DNA from: SYFT01 sp964471115
GTDB taxonomy: Bacteria; Acidobacteriota; Vicinamibacteria; Vicinamibacterales; SCN-69-37
Length of the DNA: 64,000 nt
Assembly (NCBI GenBank): GCA_964471115.1
Contig: CAYYFE010000009.1
Location: 35,026-99,025 of the forward strand
Direction of reading: 5' to 3'
The first letter of the stretch is position 1; each line of letters opens with the position of its first letter. The notes under the pieces were generated by a model. That model saw nothing but the letters and a program-made list of their open reading frames with translations. It was not told the origin of the DNA and searched no databases. Both the position numbers and the translations under genes were made by a program. Positions 34,812 through 44,773 of the stretch are shown here, piece after piece.

Positions 34812-35675
34812 ATGCTGTCAGAATCCTGCTTTCGCCCCGTCGACGAAGCGGTGAGTGATGTCGACCGCCTGATCTTCCAGAGTCCCCTGGTGGGGGTCGG
34901 CGAGTTTCGCTGCCCGCCGTCGCATCCGAGGTTCCACGACACCGGCGCGATTCGCAACCACTGCTTCGTGTTTCCGCGAACCGCGTCGGTCATCGAACAT
35001 GACTCGGGCGCGAGGTTCGTCGGCGATCAGACCCGCATGTCGCTGTACAACGTGGGCCAGCAGTACCGACGCGACCGTGTCAGTCCAGAAGGTGACCACT
35101 GCGACTACTTCGTCGTCTCCGAGCGTGTCCTGCGGGAGGCGCTTGCGGCTCGCAGCGGCCGGTCGGCCGCGGACGCCGACGCGGGGAAGCTCTTCACGCG
35201 TGCCTGGGCGCCCACACGTGCCGACGTCTACCTGCGGCAGCGGCAGGTCTTTCGAGCCGTGCGCGCCAGGGCGACCGATGCGCTCGAGGTCGAGTCCTCG
35301 GTGATGGGACTCCTCGACGAGGCGTTGGACGCGGAGGCGGCGACCCCGGCGCCTCGCGCGGTGCGGCCCGCGTCCCGGCTGGTTGAACAGGCGCAGGCTC
35401 TGCTGGCCCTGCGGTTCGCCGAGCCGTTGATGCTGCAGGATCTCGCGGCGGAGCTGGAGGTGTCGGCGTTCCACCTCTGCCGGGTCTTCCGGGCCGGTAC
35501 GGGGCTGTCGCTGCACCAGTACCGCGACCAGATCCGCCTGCGCGCCGCGCTCAATCGTCTGGACGGATGCACGGACCTGACCGCCGTGGCGCTCGACGTG
35601 GGCTACTCCAGCCACAGCCACTTCACGTCGGCGTTCCGCCGCGCCTTCGGTGTGCCGCCGTCCCGGGCGCGATGA
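34812..35675 (+). CDS. AraC-family transcriptional regulator
   Basis: 287 aa. The N-terminal half is a cupin-like effector region (FPRTASVIEHDSG, FVGDQTRMSLYNVGQQ); the C-terminal HTH_18 domain has two helix-turn-helix units (LQDLAAELEVSAFHLCRVFR and LTAVALDVGYSSHSHFTSAF). It is divergent from the DUF1579 gene and 23 nt from the M14 peptidase gene, so either may be a target. Confidence 0.92.
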   Translation: MLSESCFRPVDEAVSDVDRLIFQSPLVGVGEFRCPPSHPRFHDTGAIRNHCFVFPRTASVIEHDSGARFVGDQTRMSLYNVGQQYRRDRVSPEGDHCDYFVVSERVLREALAARSGRSAADADAGKLFTRAWAPTRADVYLRQRQVFRAVRARATDALEVESSVMGLLDEALDAEAATPAPRAVRPASRLVEQAQALLALRFAEPLMLQDLAAELEVSAFHLCRVFRAGTGLSLHQYRDQIRLRAALNRLDGCTDLTAVALDVGYSSHSHFTSAFRRAFGVPPSRAR

Positions 35676-35698
35676 CGTGCGTGTAAGATCACTTCGCC

Positions 35699-38348
35699 AT
35701 GATTCGACGCCCCGCTGCTCTGCTGGTCTCCGCCCTTGCCCTCTCCGTCCTTCTGCCGGCGGCCGCCGCGGCCCAGGAGTTGTGGCCCGGGACGCGGTAC
35801 GACGCGAAGATTCCGACCCTCAAGGCCGTGCTCGGCTGGGATCACGGCGAGGAGATTTCGTCGCCCGAGGCCATCACCACCTACCTGCGCGCGCTCAACC
35901 AGGCCGCGCCCGACCGGACGCGCCTCATCGAATACGCGCGGTCGTGGGAGAACCGGCCCCTCCACGTGCTGGTGGTGGGCAGCCCGGCGCGTATCGCGCA
36001 GCTGGATGCGGTCAAGCAGGGCATGCAGCGGCTGGCCGATCCCCGCGGCGTGCCGCAGGGCGAACTCGATCGCCTGGTGAAGGAGTTGCCGGTCATCACC
36101 TGGCTGTTCCATTCGGTGCACGGCAACGAAATCTCGGGCGCGGACGCGGCGCTGGCCGAGGCGTACCACCTGCTGGCGGCTCAGGGGAACGCCGACGTCG
36201 ACACGGTGCTGCGCGAGTCGCTGGTGCTGATCGACCCGTCGCAGAACCCTGACGGGCGCGCGCGGTTCTGGCACGCCAACCAGCAGGCCCGCGCGGCCTG
36301 GGCGCCGGACGCCGACCCGGCCTCGGCCGAACACGACGAGCCCTGGCCCGGCGGCCGCACGAATCACTACCTGTTCGACATGAACCGCGACTGGTTCGCC
36401 ATGTCGCAGCCTGAGACACGCGGCCGCATTGCCCTGATGCTCGACTTCTTCCCGCAGGTGGCCGTCGACCTGCACGAACAGGGCGGCGACAACGAGTACT
36501 ACTTCGCGCCGCCGGCCGATCCGGTCAATCCCCTCATCACGGCCGACCAGCGCAAGTGGCTGGAAGCCATGGGACGTGCCAACGGCCAGCTGTTCGACAG
36601 CCGCGGCTTCGGTTATTTCATCCGCGAGGTGTACGACGCGTTTTATCCGGGCTACGGCGACTCGTGGCCGGTGTTTCACGGCGCCATCGGCATGACGTTC
36701 GAGATGGCCTCGGCTCGCGGCCTGCGTTATCAGCGCGAGGACGGCAAAGTCCTCACGTACCGCGAAGGGGTCGTCAAACACGCCAACGCCGCCATCTCGA
36801 CGGCCGTCACCGCGGCGAAGAACCGCGAGGCGATGCTGCGCGACTTCCTCAACTACCGGCAGTCAGCCATCCGCATGGCGGACACCGGTCCGAAGGAGTA
36901 CCTGATTGATGCCGGCACCGATCCGGCCCGCGCGATGCATCTGGCGCGCCGGCTCGCGGCGCAGGGCATCGAGGTGCGCGTCGCCGCCGAAGCCATCAAG
37001 GTCGGCACGCGTACGCTGCCCGCCGGCTCGTTGATCGTCCCGCTGGCGCAGCCGGCCGGCCGGCTGGTGCGCAATCTGCTCGACGCGTCCATCTCGATGG
37101 ACGAGGCGTTCCTCAAGGAACAGGATCGCCGCCGCGCGCGCGGCATGGGCGATCAGATCTACGACGTGACGGCGTGGAACCTGGCGATGTTGTACGACCT
37201 CGACATCGTGCCGGCCGACACCCCCGTCTCGGTTCGCGCCACCGTCGTGCCGCGCGTGGCCCAGGCCCCCGCGGCCGGGTCGCCGCTGCCGTCCGCGCAG
37301 GTCGGCTACATCATGCCGTGGGGCATGGCCGCCGCCGAAGCCGCGGGCGAACTGCTGCGCGCCGGCGTGAAGATGCACAACGTCCCCAAGACGTTCACCA
37401 TTGCGGGCCGCGCGTTCCCGGCCGGGTCGGCCTTCATGCGCATTCAGGACAACGCTTCGGACCTGCCCGCGCGCCTGGGCGCCATTGCGGCGCAGTACGG
37501 CATCGAAATCACGCCAATCAACTCCGCCTTCGTCGACAGCGGCGTGTCGCTCGGCTCCAACCAGGTCGCCGCGCTCAAGGCGCCGAAGATCCTGCTGGCC
37601 TGGGACACCCCCACGTCGAGCCTGTCGGCCGGCTGGGCGCGCTACGCGCTCGAGCAGCGCTGGAAGCAGCCGGTGACGACGGTGCGGACGGCGTCACTGG
37701 GCCGCATCGACATGGCGCTCTACGACGTGCTGGTGCTGCCGTCGGGCAACTACAACTTCAGCGACGACCAGATCCGCCGGCTGCGCGACTGGCTGTCGCG
37801 CGGCGGCACGCTCATCACGCTGGGCCAGGCCACGGCCTGGGCCGCCACCGAACGCGCCGGCTTCTTCGCCACGCACCTGCTGCAGCGCGACGGCTCGGTG
37901 GCCGGCGGCACGCAGGAACAGAACCGCACGCCACCCAAGATCGACATCCAGAAGTTCGACTACGACACCTTCATCCGGCCCGAACGCGGCTCCCCGGACG
38001 GCACGGCCGGCGCCATCCTGCGCGTCCGTCTCGACAAGGAACACTGGCTCACGGCCGGGTTGGACGATGAGATTCAGGTGGTGTTCGAGGGGTCGCGCAT
38101 GTTCCTGCCGCTCAAGCTCGGCAGCGGCACCAACGTCGGCGTGTATGCGAAGAGTGATCGCGTGCTGGCCGCGGGCCTGATGTGGCCCGAACCGAAGGAC
38201 CTGATTCAGCAGAAGGCGTTCCTGCTGCACACCTCGGTGGGCCGCGGCCATGTGATTGGCTTCGCGGAAGACCCGAACTACCGCGCGTTCACCGAGGCGA
38301 CGGGNNNNNNNNNNCATCAACGCGGTGTTGCTCGGCGCCGGGTACTGA
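35699..38348 (+). CDS. secreted M14-family zinc carboxypeptidase, broken by an assembly gap
   Basis: About 880 aa. Signal peptide then the M14 domain with SVHGNEISGADAALAE (HxxE ligands), NPDGRARFW and VAVDLHEQGGDNEYYF (third zinc histidine). A long C-terminal part contains a ThuA/amidotransferase-like segment. The ten Ns at 38305-38314 interrupt it; after them the frame changes, but INAVLLGAGY followed by TGA fits the family C-terminus. So it is one gene, with a gap whose true length is not ten. Confidence 0.88.
38305..38314. other. assembly gap (10 N)
   Basis: Ten unknown bases inside the M14 peptidase gene. The reading frame before the gap does not continue in phase after it, so the number of Ns is a placeholder. 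Confidence 0.99.
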
Positions 38349-38360
38349 CCGCGGCCGCCG

Positions 38361-40394
38361 CTACTCTTCGGGCCGCAGCGCCAGCGTCAGCAGCAGGTCC
38401 TGCGCATCCACCGGCGGGTCTGACGGGGGCGCCGGCGCGTACGTGCCGTCGCCCGACAGGATCCGGCTGCGCACGGTATCGCGCAGGTACGCGTCGAGCA
38501 CCACGTGTCTCAGGTGCGTGGCCATGGTCTGGTTGGTGACCGGACACAACACCTCGACCCGGCGATCGAGATTACGCTCCATGATGTCGGCGCTGCCGAT
38601 GTAGATCTGCGGCGCGCCGCCGTTGGCGAACCAGAACAGCCGCGAATGTTCGAGGAACCGGCCCACGATCGAGCGCACGCTGATGCGCTCGCTCAGGCCC
38701 GGCACGCCCGGCTGCAGCACACACACGCCGCGGACGATCAGGTCCACCTGCACGCCGGCCTGTGAGGCGCGATACAGCAGCCGCACCATCTCGGGATCGG
38801 TAATCGCGTTGACCTTGATGATGATGGCCGCGGCCGTCCCGGCTTCGGCATGGGCGATCTCCCGCTCGATCAGCTGGACCAGTCCCGAGCGGAGGCTGAC
38901 CGGCGCGACCAGCAGTTCCCTGAACTGATGCTGATTCGAGTACCCCGTCAGGTAGTTGAACAGGTCTGAGGCGTCCTCGACCAGCGCGTCCCTTGACGTG
39001 AACAGCCCGAGGTCGGTGTACAGCCGCGAGGTGATCACGTTGTAGTTGCCCGTGCCGTAGTGTGCGTATCGCTGGATGCCGTCCGCTTCCTTCCGCACGA
39101 TCAGGCAGATCTTGCAGTGGGTCTTGAGGTTGACGAGCCCGTACACCACGTGCACGCCCGCGGCCTCCAGCCGCTGCGCCCACTGGATGTTGTTGCGCTC
39201 GTCGAACCGCGCCTTCAGCTCCACCAGCACCGCCACCTGTTTGCCCGCGTCGGCCGCGCGCAGCAGCAGGTCGATGAGGGGGGAGTTCGCGCCGATGCGA
39301 TACAGCGTCATCTTGATGCCGATCACCAGCGGGTCATCGACGGCCGCGCGCAGGAACGCCTCGACGCCGTCGAACGACTGAAACGGGTGATGCACCAGGC
39401 GGTCGCCCTGCCGCAGTTCCTCGAAGATGGCTTCCGGGTCTTCGTTGGCCCACACGGGGGCCGGCTGAAACGGCGGGTACTTCAGGTCGGGCCGGTGCAG
39501 CTTCGTCAGCTGCATCCAGTCGCTGAATCCCAGGCGTTCCTTCGTCCGGAACACGTTCTCATCTTCGATCTCGAAGTTTTCGCTCAGGATGTCGAGCACC
39601 CGGCGCGGCACGCCGTATTCGACGGTCAGCAGCGACAGCGCCCCGTGCCGGCGCTGACGCAGGCTCTGGTCGATCGATTCGAGCAGGTCGTCGGCTTCAT
39701 CCTCCTGAATCACCAGGTCCGCGTCACGGACGACCCGGAACAGATACGCGCCCTTCACGGTCGTGCCCGGGAACAGGCGCGGCAGGTTTGCCTTCACCAC
39801 GTCCTCGAGGAACACGAAGGTCTGCGACCCGCGCGTGCCGAGGCGTTCGGGAATCGGCACGAACCGCGGCAGCACGTCCGGCAGCTTCACGCGGGCGAAC
39901 TTCGTCCGGCCGCCGTGCCGCACGACTACTGCAAGGTTCAGGCTGAGGTTGGAGATGTAAGGGAACGGGTGGCCGGGGTCGAAGGCCAGCGGAGTCAGCA
40001 CGGGCCACACCTGGCGCGTGAAGTACCCCTCCAGGTGTTGCGTGACCTCGGGCGACCAGTCGCCGGGGTCGAGGAACCGGATGTGTTGTTCGGCCAGCAG
40101 CGGCCGCAGTTCCTTCGTCCAGCACGCGGCCTGCTGCGTCAGCATCTCGGCGGCCTGCTTGCGCACCCGCGCGAGCTGTTCGCCGGTCGTCAGCCCATCC
40201 GGGGAGACGTCCTCGGTGTTGGTCCGCTGCTTGCGCAGCAGCGAGGCCACCCGGATCATGAAGAACTCGTCGAGGTTGGATCCGACGATGGCCAGGAACT
40301 TGATGCGCTCGAGCAACGGGTGCCCGGCGTCCTGCGCCTGGGCGAGCACCCGGCGGTTGAAATCGAGCCAGCTGAGTTCGCGGTTGAGGAACAC
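38361..40394 (-). CDS. ppk1: polyphosphate kinase 1
   Basis: 677 aa. N domain FLNRELSWLDFNRRVLAQA, head region GSNLDEFFMIRVASL, and the catalytic domains with the phosphorylated histidine segment QRYAHYGTGNYNV and second-histidine region downstream. Enzyme makes long polyphosphate chains from ATP. It faces the M14 gene convergently and is divergent from the potassium transporter genes. Confidence 0.96.
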   Translation of the reverse strand: MFLNRELSWLDFNRRVLAQAQDAGHPLLERIKFLAIVGSNLDEFFMIRVASLLRKQRTNTEDVSPDGLTTGEQLARVRKQAAEMLTQQAACWTKELRPLLAEQHIRFLDPGDWSPEVTQHLEGYFTRQVWPVLTPLAFDPGHPFPYISNLSLNLAVVVRHGGRTKFARVKLPDVLPRFVPIPERLGTRGSQTFVFLEDVVKANLPRLFPGTTVKGAYLFRVVRDADLVIQEDEADDLLESIDQSLRQRRHGALSLLTVEYGVPRRVLDILSENFEIEDENVFRTKERLGFSDWMQLTKLHRPDLKYPPFQPAPVWANEDPEAIFEELRQGDRLVHHPFQSFDGVEAFLRAAVDDPLVIGIKMTLYRIGANSPLIDLLLRAADAGKQVAVLVELKARFDERNNIQWAQRLEAAGVHVVYGLVNLKTHCKICLIVRKEADGIQRYAHYGTGNYNVITSRLYTDLGLFTSRDALVEDASDLFNYLTGYSNQHQFRELLVAPVSLRSGLVQLIEREIAHAEAGTAAAIIIKVNAITDPEMVRLLYRASQAGVQVDLIVRGVCVLQPGVPGLSERISVRSIVGRFLEHSRLFWFANGGAPQIYIGSADIMERNLDRRVEVLCPVTNQTMATHLRHVVLDAYLRDTVRSRILSGDGTYAPAPPSDPPVDAQDLLLTLALRPEE

Positions 40395-40432
40395 CCCTCC
40401 ATACTAGCCTTCGGATGTAACATCACCCGGAT

Positions 40433-41776
40433 ATGCGTTCCCGGCCGATGTCGCCCCCGCAGCTGCTGGCGGTGGGCATGGCCGCCGTCATTCTGGTTGG
40501 CATGCTGCTGCTGGCGCTGCCGGTGTCAGGAGCGGCGGGCGAGTCGGTCGGCTGGTCGGCCGCCCTCTTTACGGCGACCTCGGCCGTCTGTGTCACCGGC
40601 CTCATCGTCGTCGACACGCCCAACGCGTTTTCGGGGTTCGGCCAGGGTGTCATCCTGGTGCTGATTCAGATCGGCGGCCTGGGGTACATGACCCTGTCGA
40701 CCTTCATTGCCGTGCTCATCGGCCGGCGGATGTCGATGACCCAGCAGGCGTCGCTGCAGGAGTCGCTGAACCTGGATTCCCGTCGTGACCTGGCCAGGTT
40801 TGCCTTCACGGTCATCAAGGTGACGCTGGCGTTCGAGCTGGTGGGCGCGGTGATCCTCTGGGTGCGGTGGTGGCCGCAGTTCGGCGCCGGCGACGCGGCC
40901 TGGCTGGCGCTGTTTCATGCGGTGTCGGCGTTCAACAACGCGGGGTTCAGCCTGTTCACGTGGAACCTCATGGATTGGCGTGGCGACGTGGTCGTCAATG
41001 CGGTCGTCATGACACTCATCGTGTGCGGCGGCATCGGGTATCTGGTGCTGGCCGACATCGGGCGGTGGCGGGAGCGGCGTGGCCTGAGCATGCACAGCCG
41101 GTTCGTGCTGGCGCTGTCGGCGGCGCTGCTGGCGGTGGGGGCGATCGGCATTTACTTCGTGGAGCGCGGCAACCCGGCGACGCTGGGGGAGGTCAGCCGC
41201 GCGGAAGCCGGTCTGGCGGCGCTGTTCCATTCCGTGTCGGCGCGCACCGCCGGTTTCAACACGATCGACATGAGCGCGCTCCGGCCGGCATCGTTTTTCT
41301 TCCTGCTGATTCTGATGTTCATTGGCGGGTCGCCGGGCGGCACGGCGGGCGGCGTGAAGACGAGTACGTTCGGCGTGACGGTCATCGCACTGTGGGCGAC
41401 GATTCGCGGCGCGGGCGATCCCACGGTGATGTGGCGCCGGTTGTCGGCGGAGACCGTCGCGCGGGCGTTTTTCATCTGCCTGATCGCGTTCCTGTCCGTG
41501 AACATCATCGCCGGCGCGCTGCTCGTGATCGAGGGCACGGACCTGCTGCGGACCTTGTTCGAGGCGGTGTCGGCCTTTGGCACGGTCGGGTTGTCGGCCG
41601 GGGTGCCCGGCACGCCGTTGAGTCTGAGTGCGGCGTTTTCGGAACCCGGACGCCTGTTGATCTGTCTGTTGATGTTCACGGGCCGCATCGGCCCCCTCAC
41701 GCTGGCCTTTGCGCTGGCCGCCCGGCGGGCGGCGCCTCGCGTGCGGTATCCCGAAGGGCGCGTTCTCATCGGATAA
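40433..41776 (+). CDS. TrkH/KtrB-family potassium uptake channel subunit
   Basis: 447 aa, four M1-P-M2 repeats. Filter-like segments include TATSAVCVTGL, FHAVSAFNNAGFSLF, HSVSARTAGFNTIDM and EAVSAFGTVGLSAG, and MFIGGSPGGTAGGVKT is the conserved loop before the third repeat's helix. It transports K+ (possibly Na+ coupled) across the inner membrane. It is followed after five nt by its regulatory subunit gene. Confidence 0.94.
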   Translation: MRSRPMSPPQLLAVGMAAVILVGMLLLALPVSGAAGESVGWSAALFTATSAVCVTGLIVVDTPNAFSGFGQGVILVLIQIGGLGYMTLSTFIAVLIGRRMSMTQQASLQESLNLDSRRDLARFAFTVIKVTLAFELVGAVILWVRWWPQFGAGDAAWLALFHAVSAFNNAGFSLFTWNLMDWRGDVVVNAVVMTLIVCGGIGYLVLADIGRWRERRGLSMHSRFVLALSAALLAVGAIGIYFVERGNPATLGEVSRAEAGLAALFHSVSARTAGFNTIDMSALRPASFFFLLILMFIGGSPGGTAGGVKTSTFGVTVIALWATIRGAGDPTVMWRRLSAETVARAFFICLIAFLSVNIIAGALLVIEGTDLLRTLFEAVSAFGTVGLSAGVPGTPLSLSAAFSEPGRLLICLLMFTGRIGPLTLAFALAARRAAPRVRYPEGRVLIG

Positions 41777-41781
41777 ACACC

Positions 41782-42462
41782 ATGGCAAAGCGACAATTCG
41801 CGGTGATCGGGCTTGGTCGATTCGGCGCGTCGATGGCGACGACCTTGATTGGCCTTGGGCAGGAGGTCATCGGCGTCGACTCGGATGAGGATGCGGTGCA
41901 AGCGCTGGCGGACCGCGTGCCGCACCTGCTGTGCATCAACGCCACTGATCCCAAGGCGCTGCGCGAGGCGGGCGTCGGCGAGGTGGACGTGGCCGTGGTG
42001 TCCATCGGCGCGAACATCGAGGCATCGCTGCTCATCGTGATGGCGCTCAAGGAGATGGGCGTCAAGAGTCTCGTGGCGAAGTCGACCACCGAGGTGCATG
42101 GCCGGATTCTCGAACGGCTGGGCGTCGATCGCGTGATTTATCCCGAACGCGAGGCCGCCGTGCGGATGGCCAACAGCCTGGTCGTGCCCAACGTCATCGA
42201 CTACATCTCGTTGTCGCGCGATTACAGCATCATTGAAATTCCGGCCCCGGCGATCTTCATCGGCAAGTCGCTGCGGTCGATCGACCTGCGCGCCAAACAT
42301 GGCTTGACGCTGATCGCCATAAAGCGCGAGGTCCACGGCCGGATGGAGACGGACGTGGCGCCCTCGGCCGACGAAGTGATTCTGACCGGCGACGTGCTGG
42401 CGCTGGTGGGCAGCAACAAGTCGCTGATTACGCTCGAAAAACTGGTGATGGGGAAGGAGTAG
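41782..42462 (+). CDS. TrkA/KtrA-type potassium uptake regulatory subunit
   Basis: 226 aa. RCK-N domain with nucleotide-binding GLGRFGASMATTL and the acidic residue in VIGVDSDEDAV, then an RCK-C domain from about 140 (FIGKSLRSIDLRAKHGLTLI). A single RCK-N/RCK-C unit of this length is KtrA-like. It binds nucleotides and gates the partner channel encoded upstream. Confidence 0.95.
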   Translation: MAKRQFAVIGLGRFGASMATTLIGLGQEVIGVDSDEDAVQALADRVPHLLCINATDPKALREAGVGEVDVAVVSIGANIEASLLIVMALKEMGVKSLVAKSTTEVHGRILERLGVDRVIYPEREAAVRMANSLVVPNVIDYISLSRDYSIIEIPAPAIFIGKSLRSIDLRAKHGLTLIAIKREVHGRMETDVAPSADEVILTGDVLALVGSNKSLITLEKLVMGKE

Positions 42463-42478
42463 CGGTCGGCCGATCGCG

Positions 42479-43552
42479 TCAGGACACCGGCGCGCCGATG
42501 CGGCACTTGTCGTCCGCGTGTGAGCCGTTGTTGAGCAGCATGGCCACCCGGATGGCTTCGCCCGCGCTGATGGGCGCGACCAATCCGGCCGCCAGGGCCT
42601 GATTGCGGTTCCAGCCGGCGCGCAGTCCGCCGGCCCGCGCCGCCGCGATTGCCGCCTTCTCCGTCTCCGTCATGAAGTCCGACACCAGCGTCGGGTTCAT
42701 CATGAAGTTGAGTTCCGCGCGGACCGAGGCGGTCACACGCACGTGGCCCATGCCGTACGCATGACCGAGTTCGTGCGCCATCGCCCGCAAGGCGCCGGCG
42801 CTGGCTGACACCATGGTGACAATCGATCGGTTCTGGCCGAGCGGCGAGGGGCCGTAGTAGGCGCACGCCAGCGCGCCGGCGCTGCAGAACGTCTGCGAGA
42901 CCCGCGTGGGAATGGAGAACTCAGGCACCTGGCCGAGGGTGATGGTGCGGAAGTCGTCCGCCGACAACGCGCTGGTCGCGGTGATGGCGCCGCCGGTGAT
43001 GGCTCCGTAGTCGTCGAGGAACCGATCGGCAAACGCACGCGTGGCCTGACCCAGCTCCTGCGCAATCGGCACCTGCAGCCGCGTGCCGTCGGCCCACACG
43101 CCCGCAATGGGGTTGCCGGGAATGGCCGAGGGCGCATCCGACATCGGGCCGCTGCGGAAGTACATCGCGTCGATGACATGCCGCATGTCGATGGTGTAGA
43201 CCAGCACCTCGTTCGACGCGGCGCCGACCTGCCCGTTGGTCACGGCGGCCACCCGCACGTAGTACGCGTTGGCCTCGCGCGGCCCGGTCCAGGTGTAGGT
43301 CGTGCCGGTGACGTCGGCGGTATGCACGTTCTGCGACAAGGGGCTCGTCCCGATCAGGACTCTGACCGATCCGCTGCCGGACCACGAGAACGTGACGATG
43401 TTCGCCGTGAGACTGACCTGCTGCTGCGTGATCTGGAGGGAGCCGGGTCCCGAGGTTCCGGCGGGCGGTGCCGTCGGGGTGCCGCCGCCCCCACCTCCGC
43501 ATCCGGCCGCCATCAACACCACTGCCACCGCGAACCACGCGCGCATGCTCAT
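42479..43552 (-). CDS. lipoprotein with FN3-like domain and metzincin zinc motif
   Basis: 357 aa. Lipobox MAAGC followed by a poly-Gly linker, a fibronectin-III-like region (ANIVTFSWSGSGSVRVLIG, AYYVRVAAVTNGQVG) and a catalytic domain with AMAHELGHAYGMGH, the full HExxHxxGxxH metzincin site; a downstream Met (LNFMMNPT) would be the Met-turn. So probably a cell-surface metalloprotease. Start is ATG 43552; ATG 43546 is also possible. Confidence 0.82.
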   Translation of the reverse strand: MSMRAWFAVAVVLMAAGCGGGGGGTPTAPPAGTSGPGSLQITQQQVSLTANIVTFSWSGSGSVRVLIGTSPLSQNVHTADVTGTTYTWTGPREANAYYVRVAAVTNGQVGAASNEVLVYTIDMRHVIDAMYFRSGPMSDAPSAIPGNPIAGVWADGTRLQVPIAQELGQATRAFADRFLDDYGAITGGAITATSALSADDFRTITLGQVPEFSIPTRVSQTFCSAGALACAYYGPSPLGQNRSIVTMVSASAGALRAMAHELGHAYGMGHVRVTASVRAELNFMMNPTLVSDFMTETEKAAIAAARAGGLRAGWNRNQALAAGLVAPISAGEAIRVAMLLNNGSHADDKCRIGAPVS

Positions 43553-43583
43553 GCCGGACCCCTGCTGACGAATGCGGCAGAGT

Positions 43584-44762
43584 CTACCGCAAGTCCGGTC
43601 CGCCGAACCATCGCGGCACGAGCCAGGCGGTGACCGCCGCGTCGAGCGCCCGGGTGTTGCGAGCCGGTCCGAGTGACTGGGACGTGGACTGAGTGTTGAA
43701 CGCCACCAGATACGCCTTGCCACTGGGAGGGTGCAGGTAGAAGTGTGAGATGAACCCGTTCTGTCCGCCGCTGTGCGCGATGAAGTCGAGACCGCCGTGG
43801 CGTTCGAGGAAGTAGGTCAGGCCCATCTGTGCGTTGTCGCCCACCCGGACAACCGGCCGCCACATCTCTTCGAGGGAGGAACGCCGCAGGATGAGGTCGT
43901 ACCGCGCCGCCAGGGCCCCGTCCTTCGAGCCGGTCAGAAAGCCGATGTACTTCACCATGTCGTCGAGCGGCGCATTGAGCCCGCCGTTGGACACGGTGAT
44001 GCCGGTGTCGAAGTCAAACAACGCCTCGGTGCGGCCGGCGTCGGTGACGAAGTAGCTGTGCGATCGATCCGCGCGGAGGTAGGCGGGGGCCTTGTCGAAA
44101 AACGACCGCGTCATGCCCAGCGGACGCAGAATCTGTTTGTCGATGTAGGTCTCGAACGGCTCGCCGGCCAGGTCTTCAATCACCCGGCCGAGGAACACGA
44201 TGCCGGGATTGGAGTACTGGTAACGCGACCCTGGCTCGAACTCGATGCGCGTATACGGCATCATGCCCACCAGTTGCTCCCAGCCGGGCGGCTCGAACGG
44301 ATGCCACTCCTGGCCGCCCCACGGCCACGTGCCGCTGCGCAGTCCCGCCGAGTGCGAGAGCAGATGCCGCAACGTGACCTGCTCGATCGGGCCGAACGGG
44401 TTGTGCGCCTTCCGCAGTTCCGGCACGTACTTGACGATGGGATCGCTGAGCGACAGGCGCCCTTCATCACGCAGACGCATGATGGCGATGCCGGTGAACG
44501 TCTTGGTGATCGACGCCCAGTGAAAGATCGTGTCGTCGGTGACCGGTGTATTCGTCGCGGCATCCCGCAGCCCTTCATTGGCGCGATGGACGACGCGGCC
44601 GTGTTCAATCAGCGCGACGCTGCTGCCGACGATGGCGTGATCGCTCAGGGCCTTGCGGTACCAGCCGAGGAACTCGGGCCAGACGGCCGTGGCTTGCGCC
44701 GCGCTGACCGGCAGCGCCACGGCCATCGTGAGCAGAAGGACGAGCAGGTGTCGTGTGCGCAT
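43584..44762 (-). CDS. secreted serine hydrolase of the beta-lactamase/class C family
   Basis: 392 aa with a signal peptide. Active-site motifs: SITK (nucleophile Ser and Lys) in HWASITKTF, YSN in YQYSNPGIVFLG, and HSGG in FIAHSGGQNGF near the C-terminus. Family members include esterases, D-amino-acid peptidases and PBP-like enzymes; substrate not predictable. Start is the ATG at 44762, immediately downstream of the S9 peptidase gene on the same strand. Confidence 0.92.
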   Translation of the reverse strand: MRTRHLLVLLLTMAVALPVSAAQATAVWPEFLGWYRKALSDHAIVGSSVALIEHGRVVHRANEGLRDAATNTPVTDDTIFHWASITKTFTGIAIMRLRDEGRLSLSDPIVKYVPELRKAHNPFGPIEQVTLRHLLSHSAGLRSGTWPWGGQEWHPFEPPGWEQLVGMMPYTRIEFEPGSRYQYSNPGIVFLGRVIEDLAGEPFETYIDKQILRPLGMTRSFFDKAPAYLRADRSHSYFVTDAGRTEALFDFDTGITVSNGGLNAPLDDMVKYIGFLTGSKDGALAARYDLILRRSSLEEMWRPVVRVGDNAQMGLTYFLERHGGLDFIAHSGGQNGFISHFYLHPPSGKAYLVAFNTQSTSQSLGPARNTRALDAAVTAWLVPRWFGGPDLR

Positions 44763-44773
44763 CGGCTGCGTCC

